Shown: positions 8,390-17,219, numbered from the stretch's first letter. The stretch: 64,000 nucleotides of DNA from SZAS-103 sp038226665 (GCA_038226665.1 JBBRQI010000004.1:98815-162814), one strand, 5' to 3'. Program-made: numbers and translations. Notes: generated by a model from the letters alone, not told the origin.

Positions 8390-10363
8390 TCAACGTGCCG
8401 TCGCGACCGGCGTGGTGCCGCGATCCATGGCGCTCGCCCGCTCGACCAGTTGCTCGAACTCCGCGCGATAACCCCAGCGATCGACGCCGCCGGTCCCGCG
8501 CGCAAGCTTTCCGATCGCTTCCCAGCCGTAGCCGTTCAGGTGTTTGCCGCCGCGCAATGCGTCGGCGAACGCAGCGACCGATGCCGCGAAGCGCAAACGT
8601 GGACTTGCATTCGCGCTGACCTGGCCGAGCTGCAACGGCGTTTCGATCAGCTTGCTGGTTTTCGCGTCGGGTTGTTTGTAACGCAGGCGCAGCAGGCCAA
8701 CTTCGCCTTTCGAGCCCGACACCATCGAGCCTGATCGAAGCCCGGGCTTGCCGTAACGCAGCGGGTCGTTCGCTTCGCCTCCGGAACCTGCGAGCGTGAG
8801 TTCGTACAGTGCGGTCACGTTATGGCCAGCGCCGATCTCGCCGGCATCGATCTTGTCGTTGTTGAAATCCTCGCGACGCAGCGCGCGATCTTCGTAGCCG
8901 ATCAACCGGTACTCGCTCACGACCGCGGGATTGAACTCCATCTGGATCTTCACGTCCTTGGCGATTGTCAATAGCGTTGCGCCCATTTCCTCGACGAAGA
9001 CCTTCTTCGCCTCGTTGAGCGAATCGATGTAGGCGTGGTTGCCGTCGCCGATGTCGGCGAGTTGCTCGGCCATCGTGTCGTTGTAGTTGTCCACGCCGAA
9101 GCCGAGCGTCGTCAGCGCGATGCCGCTGTCGCGTTGCTTCGAGACCATCTCCTTGAGCGATCCCGTATCGGAAACGCCGACATTGAAATCGCCGTCGGTC
9201 GCCAGGACGATCCGGTTCGCACCGCCCTTGATGAAGGAACTGCGCGCGGTTGCATAGGCAAGACCGATGCCCGCGCCGCCGTTGGTCGAGCCGCCAGCGG
9301 CGAGCTGATTGAGCGAAGCGAGGATTTCCGCATGGTGGTTCCCCGGCGTCGGCGCAAGCACGAGCCCTGCGGAACCGGCGTACACCACGATCGAGACGCG
9401 ATCCTGCGCGCGCAATTGCGGGACGAGTTGCGCGAAAGCCTGCTTGAGCAGCGGCAACTTGTTCGGCTCGTCCATCGAGCCGGACGTATCGATCAGGAAC
9501 ACCAGGTTCGCGGGCGGTATGTCGGTGCGTGCAACCTCGTAGCCCTTGATGCCGATCTGCAGTAGCGTGTGTTTCGTGTTCCACGGCGCTGGCGCCATCT
9601 CGGTGGTCACGCGAAACGGCACCGCGCGCGATGTCGGCGCGGGGTAGGCGTAATCGAAATAGTTGATCATTTCTTCCGCGCGCACCGCATCCGCAGGCGG
9701 TCGTTGGCCAGCCGCAAGCATGCGCCGCACGTTCGAATAACTGCCGGTATCGACGTCGATCGAGAATGTCGAAACCGGATTTTCCGCCGTGCGCTGCACG
9801 GGATTATCGTCGTGCGCCGCGTATTTTTCGCCTGCAGAAACGGCCTGTGCGGGGTTCCATGCGGGCGCTGCCATTGTTGCGCGCACGCGCGATCCGGTTA
9901 CCGTCACGCTATCGAGCACGACTCCCGACCCACCGATCGCCTGTTTCATCATTGGCGGCGGCGGCGCGGGCGAAGCAGCAGGTGCGTATTCTTCCGCGAC
10001 AACGGGAGCCGGTGTTTCCGCCGGTGCGTCGACAGACATCGTCATTTCACGCATCGGCTGTGCCGCCGCCGCATTTCCGGCGACAACCCCGGCCGATTTG
10101 AGTTCGGTCTTGTGCGCATCCTTTGCGACTTCATCGCGACGCCCGGGTTCTGCTGCTTGCGCCCGCGTGGATGCAGCCGTTTGCGCGATGTCAATTTCGG
10201 CATTGCCATGGTTCTGGCGCTGATCGGTGGCTGCAACGGCATTCTGCGTGGAGGCCGCTGCATCCTTGTCGACGGCCTGCGACGAGTGCGGGGTCTGGGT
10301 GGTGCTGCAACCTGCGGCGACGAGGCACAGGGCGATACCGAGGGCGAGACGGTTGCGATGCAT
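8390..10363 (-). CDS. VWA-domain lipoprotein (YfbK-like, von Willebrand factor type A + DUF3520)
   Basis: This is a 657-aa lipoprotein: MHRNRLALGIALCLVAAGC is a type II signal peptide with the lipobox VAAGC. A low-complexity Ala/Pro region follows, containing LDSVTVTGSRV, then the YfbK-type N-terminal domain (FSIDVDTGSYSN). The VWA domain has a complete MIDAS DTSGSMD (about residues 300-480) and the C-terminal region matches DUF3520. ATG 10363 has a strong AGGAGT upstream; a longer in-frame start at 10405 would spoil the signal peptide. VWA lipoproteins usually act as metal-dependent binding proteins in the envelope. The VTGSR motif is shared with the putative anti-sigma protein at 3.5-4.6 kb, so a functional link is possible but unproven. 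Confidence 0.88.
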   Translation of the reverse strand: MHRNRLALGIALCLVAAGCSTTQTPHSSQAVDKDAAASTQNAVAATDQRQNHGNAEIDIAQTAASTRAQAAEPGRRDEVAKDAHKTELKSAGVVAGNAAAAQPMREMTMSVDAPAETPAPVVAEEYAPAASPAPPPPMMKQAIGGSGVVLDSVTVTGSRVRATMAAPAWNPAQAVSAGEKYAAHDDNPVQRTAENPVSTFSIDVDTGSYSNVRRMLAAGQRPPADAVRAEEMINYFDYAYPAPTSRAVPFRVTTEMAPAPWNTKHTLLQIGIKGYEVARTDIPPANLVFLIDTSGSMDEPNKLPLLKQAFAQLVPQLRAQDRVSIVVYAGSAGLVLAPTPGNHHAEILASLNQLAAGGSTNGGAGIGLAYATARSSFIKGGANRIVLATDGDFNVGVSDTGSLKEMVSKQRDSGIALTTLGFGVDNYNDTMAEQLADIGDGNHAYIDSLNEAKKVFVEEMGATLLTIAKDVKIQMEFNPAVVSEYRLIGYEDRALRREDFNNDKIDAGEIGAGHNVTALYELTLAGSGGEANDPLRYGKPGLRSGSMVSGSKGEVGLLRLRYKQPDAKTSKLIETPLQLGQVSANASPRLRFAASVAAFADALRGGKHLNGYGWEAIGKLARGTGGVDRWGYRAEFEQLVERASAMDRGTTPVATAR

Positions 10364-10423
10364 GACAGGACTCCTTGGTGGATTGGCAATGCATGCAACG
10401 CACAATGTGCGCCATCGGGGTTA

Positions 10424-10542
10424 CGAAGCACATGGATGTGCGAGTGCGGCAAGCGCAGGATGCGCAGGAGCGGCCGAAGCACATGGAAGTGCGAGTGCCG
10501 CGGGCTCTGCACTCCCTTCGTCGCAGGGTGCGCAGGAGCGGC
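10424..10542. repeat. Two ~50-70 bp direct repeats in the VWA-ALDH gap
   Basis: CGAAGCACATGGATGTGCGA at 10424 recurs at 10475 with one change. Each copy is followed by a tail containing TGCGCAGGAGCGGC (ending at 10474 and 10542). The second unit has about 17 extra bases inside. The 10364-10713 gap otherwise shows no convincing gene; open frames there have no ribosome-binding site or recognisable product. Confidence 0.6.
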
Positions 10543-10713
10543 ATGAAGAAGTGTTTCTGTCGCATGCAGCATCGCGTGGCGACGAATAACTGACCGGCCC
10601 TGGCGCAACTTCGCCCAATCCATCATTGAAGGACGACCAAAGGAGCACGACCGACCATCACCGTGCGCTGGTCGGCGTTCAAGGCGACCCGCCGAGCGGA
10701 CGACGTTATGCAA

Positions 10714-12144
10714 TCAGCCGCGCAGGACCATCAGGCGCGGTTCGGTCATGTCCTCGATCGCGTAGCGCACGCCTTCGCGGCCGAGGCCGGAATCCTTCAC
10801 GCCGCCGTAAGGCATGTGGTCGACACGCCAGCTCGGCACGTCGTTGACGATCACGCCGCCGACTTCGAGTACGTCCCACGCGCGCATCGCGTGGCGGATG
10901 TCGTGGGTGAACACGCCGGCCTGCATTCCGTAGCGGCTCGCATTCACCGCGCGCAATGCCTGCTCGAAGATGTCGAATGGCTTGAGCAGCACGACCGGGC
11001 CGAATGCTTCTTCAGCTTCGATGGCCGCACCCTTTGGAACATCTTCCATCACCGTGGCCTGCAGCATCACACCGCGCCGTGAGCCGCCGCACAACACCTT
11101 CGCGCCTGCAGCGACGGCTTCGTCGATCCAGCCTTCGAGTTTTTTCGCCGCGGCGACATCGATCATCGGGCCGATAAAAGTGCTTTCCTTGCGTGGATCG
11201 CCAGCTTTCAACGCCTTGGCCGCTTTCACCAGTCTCAGACGCAGTTCCGAGTACAACGATGCGTGCACGAACACGCGCTGCACGCTGATGCAGCTTTGCC
11301 CGGACTGATAGAACGCACCGAACACGAGGCGTTCGACGACATGGTCCAGGTCGCGGCGCTGATCCGCATCGACGATGCAGGCTGCATTGCCGCCAAGTTC
11401 CAGCACCACCTTCTTCTTGCCTGCGCGTGCTTTCAGATCCCAACCGACTGCCGCCGAACCGGTGAACGAGAGCAGCTTGAATCGTTCGTCGGTGGTGAAC
11501 AGGTCGGCGCCGTCGCGGTGGCAGGGCAGGATCGAGAAACTTCCCGGCGGCAGATCGGTTTCGGCGAGCACTTCACCGATGATGAGTGCGCCGATCGGCG
11601 TGCGCGATGCGGGTTTGAGTACCCAAGCGCAACCTGCGGCGATTGCTGGCGCTACCTTGTGCGCGACCAGGTTCAGCGGGAAATTGAACGGGCTGATGAA
11701 CGAGCACGGTCCGATCGGCACGCGTTTGACGAAGCCGCGATACCCGCGCGTGCGCGGCGAGATCGCCATCTCGATCACGTCGCCACCGATGCGCACGGCT
11801 TCGCCCGCAGCGATCTTGAACGTGTCGATCAGGCGCGTGACTTCGCCGCGCGCATCCTTGATCGGCTTGCCGGCTTCGATGCAGAGCGCAAGCGCGAGTT
11901 CTTCCTGGCGCGCGGTGAAACGGGTCACGCAGTGTTCGAGCACTGCCTGGCGCTGGTCGGGTGCGAAGGCGGCGAGCGCAGCCTGGGATTTCACCGCCGC
12001 AGCGATGGCTTGCTTGATTGCGCGCGCATCCGCCATGGCGACGCGGAACGCGACCTTGCCGGTGTATTTGTCGCGGACTTCGAGGTCGTGGTTCGCGGCG
12101 ACCGCACGGTTGGCGAGGTAGTAGGGATAGCGTTTCTTCAGCAT
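10714..12144 (-). CDS. NAD(P)-dependent aldehyde dehydrogenase
   Basis: This 476-aa protein has a full aldehyde dehydrogenase fold: the FNFPLNL cofactor-pocket region, the LKPASRTP Lys, FTGSAAVG, the general base Glu in LELGGNAA, the catalytic Cys in GQSCISVQR, and the late EEAFGPVV box. ATG 12144 has AAGGAGCG eight bases upstream. GQSCISVQR is common in broad-specificity NAD-dependent enzymes of the lactaldehyde/phosphonoacetaldehyde group, but the substrate cannot be assigned. It lies downstream of xseA on the same strand, 57 bp away. Confidence 0.92.
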   Translation of the reverse strand: MLKKRYPYYLANRAVAANHDLEVRDKYTGKVAFRVAMADARAIKQAIAAAVKSQAALAAFAPDQRQAVLEHCVTRFTARQEELALALCIEAGKPIKDARGEVTRLIDTFKIAAGEAVRIGGDVIEMAISPRTRGYRGFVKRVPIGPCSFISPFNFPLNLVAHKVAPAIAAGCAWVLKPASRTPIGALIIGEVLAETDLPPGSFSILPCHRDGADLFTTDERFKLLSFTGSAAVGWDLKARAGKKKVVLELGGNAACIVDADQRRDLDHVVERLVFGAFYQSGQSCISVQRVFVHASLYSELRLRLVKAAKALKAGDPRKESTFIGPMIDVAAAKKLEGWIDEAVAAGAKVLCGGSRRGVMLQATVMEDVPKGAAIEAEEAFGPVVLLKPFDIFEQALRAVNASRYGMQAGVFTHDIRHAMRAWDVLEVGGVIVNDVPSWRVDHMPYGGVKDSGLGREGVRYAIEDMTEPRLMVLRG

Positions 12145-12179
12145 GGTTCGCTCCTTGCGTTTGCCGAAATCATGCGGCG

Positions 12180-12209
12180 ACTTACGACGACTTACGACGA
12201 CTTACGACG
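12180..12209. repeat. 10-bp tandem triplication across the xseA stop codon
   Basis: ACTTACGACG is repeated three times without interruption. Read on the minus strand, each unit carries TCGTCGTAA, so the three copies place a TAA stop in each of the three frames. The first TAA met (12202-12204) ends xseA. Confidence 0.85.
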
Positions 12210-13545
12210 ACGGTTCGACGCGTAACCCGATGCTGCCGTCGGCAAGTGTTGCGTAAAGTTTCTGTTCAACGCGCGTCTGCGCGACGCTTCGCACGATGGC
12301 GCCATCGACATCATGAAGAATCGCAAAACCGCGCCGCAATGTCGTCAACGGACTCACGGCGTCGAGTGCGCGCCCGATGCCGTGCAGGTGCAGGCGACGT
12401 TGCGCCATGTTTTCGCTGAAGTTCCGCTGCAACGCGATCGCGTCGCGTGCGAGGATTTCGCGCTGTAGTTGCAACGACGCGCGTGGATGCAGCAGCCGCA
12501 GGCGCGCAGCGAGCGAACTCGAGTGTTCGCGTCGACGTGCGAGCGGGCGCAGCAATTGATCATCAAGCCGACGCCTCAATTCGACCAATCGTTCTGCGCC
12601 GCGCTCGAGCCGTGCGTGCGGGCGCAGTGCCTGCAAGCGCAGCCACGCACGGTCGGTGCGTTGCGCAGGCACATCCATCCGGCGATGCAACAATTCGTCG
12701 AGCCGTGCGCGTTGTCGATACAAAACAGCGAACAATTCGGCGCGGTCCGGAACCAGCAATTCCGCCGCAGCCGATGGTGTCGGAGCACGCAGGTCGGCCG
12801 CGAAGTCGGCGAGCGTCGTATCGATTTCGTGGCCTACGCCGGACACGACCGGCACTGGCGACGCGACGATGGCGCGCGCCACGCTTTCGTCGTTGAAGCA
12901 CCACAAGTCTTCCAGCGATCCGCCGCCGCGCGTCAGCAGCAGCGCATCGTAGCGGCAGCTGGCGCCGGCCCATAGCAATGCATTGACGATCGCAGGAGCA
13001 GCTGCCGCGCCTTGCACCGGCACCGGAATGATCTCGACATCGATCAAGGGAAATCGTCGCTCCAGCACGTGCAGCACGTCGCGCACCGCAGCGCCGCTGG
13101 GCGAGGTGATCACGCCGAGCCGATGCACGAATTTCGACAGGGTGCGCTTGCGCGCCGCATCAAACAGGCCTTCCGCAGCGAGCTTCGCTTTCAAGTCGTC
13201 GAATGCGCGTCGCAGCGCGCCTTCGCCGGCTTCTTCCATGTGATCGACGATCAGTTGCAGATCGCCGCGCGCTTCATAAACGGTGAGCCGACCGCGTATC
13301 AAAACCTGCACGCCATCGCGCGGGGCGAAGGGCAAGTACTGGCTCTTCGGCCTGAACATAGCGCAGCGCAACTGCGCGCGCGCATCCTTCAAGTTGAAAT
13401 ATAGATGGCCCGACGCGGGTTTCGACATGCCACCCAGTTCGCCTTCGACCCAGACCAGCGGAAAACTGCCTTCCATCAAATCGCGCGCCAATGCGCCAAG
13501 CTGGCTGGGGGTCAATACATTGCGCGGGATCGCGATGGCGCTCAT
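12202..13545 (-). CDS. xseA: Exodeoxyribonuclease VII large subunit
   Basis: This 447-aa protein has an N-terminal OB-fold (about residues 10-105; WVEGELGGMSKPASGHLYFNL) and the catalytic core signatures GVITSPSGAAVRDVL and SGVGHEIDTTLADFAADLRAPTPSAAAE. A coiled-coil rich C-terminal half follows. With XseB it forms the enzyme that degrades single-stranded DNA to short oligonucleotides. The length is close to the E. coli protein (456 aa). ATG 13545 gives MSAIAIPRNVLTPSQL; the frame is open to 13878 but that part only overlaps the divergent ispG gene. xseB is not in the window. Confidence 0.95.
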   Translation of the reverse strand: MSAIAIPRNVLTPSQLGALARDLMEGSFPLVWVEGELGGMSKPASGHLYFNLKDARAQLRCAMFRPKSQYLPFAPRDGVQVLIRGRLTVYEARGDLQLIVDHMEEAGEGALRRAFDDLKAKLAAEGLFDAARKRTLSKFVHRLGVITSPSGAAVRDVLHVLERRFPLIDVEIIPVPVQGAAAAPAIVNALLWAGASCRYDALLLTRGGGSLEDLWCFNDESVARAIVASPVPVVSGVGHEIDTTLADFAADLRAPTPSAAAELLVPDRAELFAVLYRQRARLDELLHRRMDVPAQRTDRAWLRLQALRPHARLERGAERLVELRRRLDDQLLRPLARRREHSSSLAARLRLLHPRASLQLQREILARDAIALQRNFSENMAQRRLHLHGIGRALDAVSPLTTLRRGFAILHDVDGAIVRSVAQTRVEQKLYATLADGSIGLRVEPSS

Positions 13546-13600
13546 GGCCTGCACTCTAGCGCCAGGGGCTGCCGCACGCGAGGCATGCGCGGCGAGACGG

Positions 13601-13606
13601 TAGAAT
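13601..13606 (+). promoter_or_regulatory. Candidate -10 element for ispG
   Basis: TAGAAT matches a -10 box in five of six positions, in the xseA/ispG divergent gap. No good -35 is visible. Transcription starting about 7 bp downstream would exclude ATG 13607 as the ispG start. Confidence 0.35.
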
Positions 13607-13633
13607 ATGCAAGGGAAGTTCGAGGATATGTGG

Positions 13634-14881
13634 ATGAGCAACGTTTTCGGCCTGGTTGCGCGCAGGGCATCGCGTGCGGTGCGCGTGGGCAAGGTCGTGA
13701 TTGGCGGCGACGCGCCGGTGGTCGTGCAGTCGATGACCAACACCGACACCGCCGATGTCGCATCGACCGTGAAGCAAGTCGCCGATCTGTGGCGCGCCGG
13801 TTCCGAATTGGTGCGCATCACAGTGAACACGCCCGAGGCCGCCGCCGCCGTGCCGCGCATCCGCGACAAGCTCGACATGATGAACGTGGATGCGCCGCTG
13901 ATCGGCGACTTCCACTACAACGGCCACCAGTTGTTGACCGCCGAGCCGGCCGCTGCCGAAGCGCTCGCGAAATACCGGATCAATCCCGGCAATGTCGGCT
14001 TCGGCCGCAAGCGCGATACGCAATTCGCGACATTGATCGAACTCGCCATCAAATATGCGAAACCGGTGCGCATCGGCGTGAACTGGGGATCGCTCGACCA
14101 GGCGCTCGCGACGAAGCTGATGGACGAAAACCACCTGCGCGACGAACCATGGGACGCGCCGCGGGTGATGCGCGAGGCGCTGATCCGTTCCGCGCTCGAT
14201 TCGGCCGAACGCGCCGTGGAACTCGGCCTCGCTGCGGATCGCATCGTGCTGTCGTGCAAGGTGTCCGGTGTGCAGGAATTGATCGCGGTGTATCGCGACC
14301 TCGCCACGCGCGGAGACTATGCATTGCATCTCGGCCTCACCGAAGCGGGCATGGGCAGCAAGGGAATTGTTGCGTCCACAGCCGCGCTCTCGGTGCTGCT
14401 GCAGGAAGGCATTGGCGACACCGTGCGCATCTCGTTGACGCCGGAACCAGGCGCGTCACGTACGCAGGAGGTCATTGTCGCGCAGGAACTGTTGCAGACC
14501 ATCGGCCTGCGCGCATTCACGCCGCTGGTCACGGCATGTCCCGGTTGCGGGCGCACGACGTCGGAATTTTTCCAGGAACTCGCGCAGACCGTGCAGGAAC
14601 ACGTGCGCGCAAAGATGCCCGAATGGAGGATCAGCCGACCCGGCGCGGAAAACCTCACGCTTGCGGTGATGGGTTGCGTCGTCAACGGCCCCGGCGAATC
14701 GCGCCACGCGAATATCGGCATCTCGTTGCCGGGCACTGGGGAGGCACCTATCGCGCCGGTGTTCATCGACGGTGAAAAAGCGATGACGTTGCGTGGCGGA
14801 AACATCGCGCAGGAGTTCGTTGCGGTGATCGACGACTACGTGACGCGTCATTACGGCGTGGCGATTCACCAGAATGACTGA
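13634..14881 (+). CDS. ispG: 4-hydroxy-3-methylbut-2-en-1-yl diphosphate synthase
   Basis: This 415-aa enzyme of the MEP isoprenoid pathway converts MEcPP to HMBPP using a 4Fe-4S cluster. The TIM-barrel begins VRVGKVVIGGDAPVVVQSMTNTDT, and the cluster-binding cysteines are visible in the C-terminal part (ACPGCGRTT and MGCVVNGPGE). Three ATGs are in frame (13607, 13628, 13634). The last has GAGG eight bases upstream and fits the candidate -10 at 13601-13606, so I chose it. It overlaps the PAP2 gene by eight bases. Part of its 3' end is duplicated downstream of that gene. Confidence 0.95.
   Translation: MSNVFGLVARRASRAVRVGKVVIGGDAPVVVQSMTNTDTADVASTVKQVADLWRAGSELVRITVNTPEAAAAVPRIRDKLDMMNVDAPLIGDFHYNGHQLLTAEPAAAEALAKYRINPGNVGFGRKRDTQFATLIELAIKYAKPVRIGVNWGSLDQALATKLMDENHLRDEPWDAPRVMREALIRSALDSAERAVELGLAADRIVLSCKVSGVQELIAVYRDLATRGDYALHLGLTEAGMGSKGIVASTAALSVLLQEGIGDTVRISLTPEPGASRTQEVIVAQELLQTIGLRAFTPLVTACPGCGRTTSEFFQELAQTVQEHVRAKMPEWRISRPGAENLTLAVMGCVVNGPGESRHANIGISLPGTGEAPIAPVFIDGEKAMTLRGGNIAQEFVAVIDDYVTRHYGVAIHQND
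14757..14845. repeat. ispG 3'-end segment, parent copy of a diverged direct repeat
   Basis: This stretch of ispG has an ungapped counterpart 768 bp downstream at 15525-15610. The 15-mer ATCGCGCAGGAGTTC is identical in both (14804 and 15572), and about 33 of 42 aligned bases match around it. Confidence 0.65.
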
Positions 14882-15554
14882 CGGCGAGCGTGTCGCCGAT
14901 CCAACGGCGCAACATCCGTCGCGCAGCCGGTGCCATCGATGGTGGCTCTGCGTCGTGCCAGCAACGGTGTTCATCCTTCTGGCATCGGCATTGCAGGCTG
15001 GAATTCCTTTTGCATTCGATCAGCCCATCTTGCTCGCAGCGCACGGCATCGCTGGAGCGGCCCTTGACCGTGTGGCCTGGTGGCTCGCACGCATCGGGTA
15101 CGGAGTCGGCGTGATTCCGCTCGACGTCCTGCTGTTGATCGTGCTCACAGCGCGCCATCGGTTGCGCGATGCCCGATTCGCGCTCATTGCGCTAGGCGGT
15201 TCATTGCTGCTGGACGAAGCGTTGAAGATCGTCTTTGCGCGGCCCAGGCCGACGCTGTGGATGACGGCGGAACACCAGCATACATTCGGCTTTCCGAGCG
15301 GCCACGCGATGGCTTGCGCCACGCTCGCCGTGGTCGTGAGTGCGCTGGCTTGGCGCGAACGCTGGCGCTGGCCGATCCTCCTGGTTTCTATAGCGTTCGC
15401 GTTGATCGTCGGCGCATCGCGAATTTACATCGGCGTGCATTATCCATCGGACGTCCTCGCCGGCTGGAGCGCAGGCGTTGCATGGGCGATGGCGACGCAC
15501 CTCCTGGTTTTCCGTATGCCGCGGCCTGTTCCGTCGATGCATAGAAGGCAATGA
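14874..15554 (+). CDS. PAP2 superfamily phosphatase (undecaprenyl-diphosphatase or lipid phosphatase type)
   Basis: This 226-aa membrane protein contains the three PAP2 phosphatase motifs in order: KIVFARPRP (Kx6RP), FPSGHAMA (PSGH), and SRIYIGVHYPSD (SRx5Hx3D). Five to six hydrophobic segments surround them, placing the active site at the periplasmic face. Likely substrates are polyprenyl diphosphates or phosphatidic acid-like lipids. It overlaps ispG by eight bases (ATGACTGA), and an undecaprenyl-diphosphatase role beside an isoprenoid gene would make sense, but that is inference. The gene is bracketed by ispG 3' sequence and its diverged copy. Confidence 0.9.
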   Translation: MTDGERVADPTAQHPSRSRCHRWWLCVVPATVFILLASALQAGIPFAFDQPILLAAHGIAGAALDRVAWWLARIGYGVGVIPLDVLLLIVLTARHRLRDARFALIALGGSLLLDEALKIVFARPRPTLWMTAEHQHTFGFPSGHAMACATLAVVVSALAWRERWRWPILLVSIAFALIVGASRIYIGVHYPSDVLAGWSAGVAWAMATHLLVFRMPRPVPSMHRRQ

Positions 15555-15610
15555 CATGGCGCGGAGAAAAGATCGCGCAGGAGTTCATGGTGGTGATGAT
15601 GTGCACGGGA
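15525..15610. repeat. Diverged duplicate of the ispG 3' end
   Basis: It matches ispG 14757-14845 without gaps over about 60 bp. It begins inside the last PAP2 codons and runs into the intergenic gap, so the PAP2 gene sits between the two copies. The copy is no longer readable as IspG. The remainder of the gap to 15735 shows no gene. Confidence 0.6.
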
Positions 15611-15735
15611 CGTTCGTCCGATTGAAGATGCTGCCAACGTTTTGAGGCAAGCCGCCTGCGGATGGCGCAGCCCGGAGTGGGCCGGATTGACCGAACGGTT
15701 AGCCCGCAGCTTCGTACCGAGGCTGACTGCCTTGG

Positions 15736-16122
15736 TCATTGGCCATCAGGCGGTTGCCAAAGTTCCACCTTGTTTCGTTCTGGATCGATGACCCAGCCAA
15801 ACTTCCCGTACTCGGAATCGTCGATCTTCTCGAGAACATTGCAGCCTTCTTCGCGCAAGACTTTGACCAGTGCGTGGAGATCGTCCACCCGGTAATTCAC
15901 CATGAATGTCGCCGTGCTGGGCGCAAACTGGTCGCTTTGGGCCGAAGCAATGGACCAGGCGGTTGTCCCGCCAATCGGCTTGCCTTCGCCGTCGGCCCAG
16001 TCGAAAGCCGCGCCACCCCATTCCTGTACGTCGATTCCGAGGTGCCGCTTGTACCAGGCCTGTAGTGCCGGAGCGTCCTTGGCTTTGAAGAAGACGCCGC
16101 CAATGCCGGTGACTCGTTTCAT
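15736..16122 (-). CDS. VOC (glyoxalase/bleomycin-resistance fold) family protein
   Basis: This 128-aa protein has the double beta-alpha-beta-beta-beta pattern of vicinal-oxygen-chelate proteins: it starts MKRVTGIGGVFFKAKD and ends with GWVIDPERNKVELWQPP, where the Glu of the final strand is a usual metal ligand. ATG 16122 has an excellent GGAGG about 4 bases upstream. The longer frame to 16281 has no support. Members include glyoxalases, dioxygenases and resistance proteins, so a specific function cannot be assigned. Confidence 0.85.
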   Translation of the reverse strand: MKRVTGIGGVFFKAKDAPALQAWYKRHLGIDVQEWGGAAFDWADGEGKPIGGTTAWSIASAQSDQFAPSTATFMVNYRVDDLHALVKVLREEGCNVLEKIDDSEYGKFGWVIDPERNKVELWQPPDGQ

Positions 16123-16190
16123 GGAACCTCCGAAGTCGGGGTGGTGGTGAGGAAAAGCGTGTTTCTGCGGCCGCAATCGATCGAACCTCT

Positions 16191-16289
16191 TCAAACGCGG
16201 CCTTGATGATCGTTCAGGTCTTGCAGGAGGCTTTCGCCACCCTTCAACAGCAGCTCCATTGGATCGACAGCAATCTTGCAACGATACAT
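16191..16289 (-). CDS. Possible small ORF (32 aa)
   Basis: The short frame starts MYRCKIAVDP and ends LLQDLNDHQGRV, between the VOC gene and the EamA gene on the same strand. The Shine-Dalgarno is weak (AAGATGAAAG). It could be a genuine small protein or the degraded end of a larger gene; nothing else was recognised in the 16123-16307 gap. Confidence 0.2.
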   Translation of the reverse strand: MYRCKIAVDPMELLLKGGESLLQDLNDHQGRV

Positions 16290-16307
16290 CGAGGCTCTGC
16301 TTTCATC

Positions 16308-17219
16308 TTACTCCCCAGGTTTCGCCGCCACGATCGGTGCGCTGGTCGCGGCGCTGCGCGACAGCAACGATTCGCGGTGCGCGATGTAGGCGTTGGCGAT
16401 GAAGATAATCGCGGCGCCGAGCACGATCCAGCGATTGATCGCCTCATCGAACAGGAAGTAGCTGAGCACCGCGACCAGCGGCAATTGCATGAAGCCGATC
16501 GGCGTGAGTGCGGAGACGTCGCCGAGCCGCAACGCGCGCGTCCACAGCAATTGCGCGCCGGTGCCGAAGATGCCGGTACACACCAGCCACGGCCATACGG
16601 TTCCTTGCGGCCATTGCCACGCGAACAACGCCGGAACCAGCGACATCGGCACCCAGAACGCATAGGTGTAGAACACGATGGTGTCGGCCGAATCGATCCG
16701 CGAGAGTTGCTTGATCTGGATCGCGACGATGCTGCTGAGAACGGCTGCGAGCAATGCGACCAGCGAGCCGGCGGTGAAGCCGTCGGTGCCCGGCCGCACG
16801 ACCACCAAAACGCCAATGAAGCCGACGAACACTGCAGTCCAGCGACGCGCATGGACTTTCTCGCCGAGCCAGATCATCGCGGCAATGGTCGCGAACAATG
16901 GCGTCGAATAGGACAGCGAAACCGCTTGCGCCAAAGGCAGGTGGCCGATCGCCCAGAATCCACAGAGCATCGAACCCATGCCGATCGCGCTGCGCACGAG
17001 ATAGCGTGGCAATTGTCGTGTGCGCAATGTGGTGCTGCCATTGCGCAGCACCAGCGGCAACAGGGCAAGCATTCCGAAAGCATTGCGGAAGAAGGCGATC
17101 TCGAATGTCGAGAGCGATTTCGATGCAAACCGGATCGTGATCGCCATCAGCCCGAACAGCATCGTGCTTGCGAGCATCAGGCCGGCTGCACGCAGGAATC
17201 GCGATGGTTCGTTGTTCAT
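16308..17219 (-). CDS. EamA/DMT family transporter
   Basis: This 303-aa protein has ten predicted membrane segments arranged as two EamA repeats (about residues 10-140 and 150-280), the typical 10-TMS drug/metabolite transporter layout. The first repeat has MLFGLMAITIRFASK and the second ends with YFLFDEAINRW. These proteins export or import small metabolites; the substrate is unknown. The ATG overlaps the TGA of murB (ATGA), so it is translated with murB and pyrD on one minus-strand message. Confidence 0.88.
   Translation of the reverse strand: MNNEPSRFLRAAGLMLASTMLFGLMAITIRFASKSLSTFEIAFFRNAFGMLALLPLVLRNGSTTLRTRQLPRYLVRSAIGMGSMLCGFWAIGHLPLAQAVSLSYSTPLFATIAAMIWLGEKVHARRWTAVFVGFIGVLVVVRPGTDGFTAGSLVALLAAVLSSIVAIQIKQLSRIDSADTIVFYTYAFWVPMSLVPALFAWQWPQGTVWPWLVCTGIFGTGAQLLWTRALRLGDVSALTPIGFMQLPLVAVLSYFLFDEAINRWIVLGAAIIFIANAYIAHRESLLSRSAATSAPIVAAKPGE

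Noticed and set aside
4645..8505. A 1286-codon open frame on the minus strand
   Set aside because: Only the last 182 codons (sigma factor) are real. The rest is exactly antisense to the GAF-GGDEF-EAL gene, and high GC leaves such frames open by chance.
10042..10713. 223-codon minus ORF upstream of the VWA gene
   Set aside because: It runs through the direct repeats and overlaps the VWA signal-peptide region in another frame; no motif was seen.
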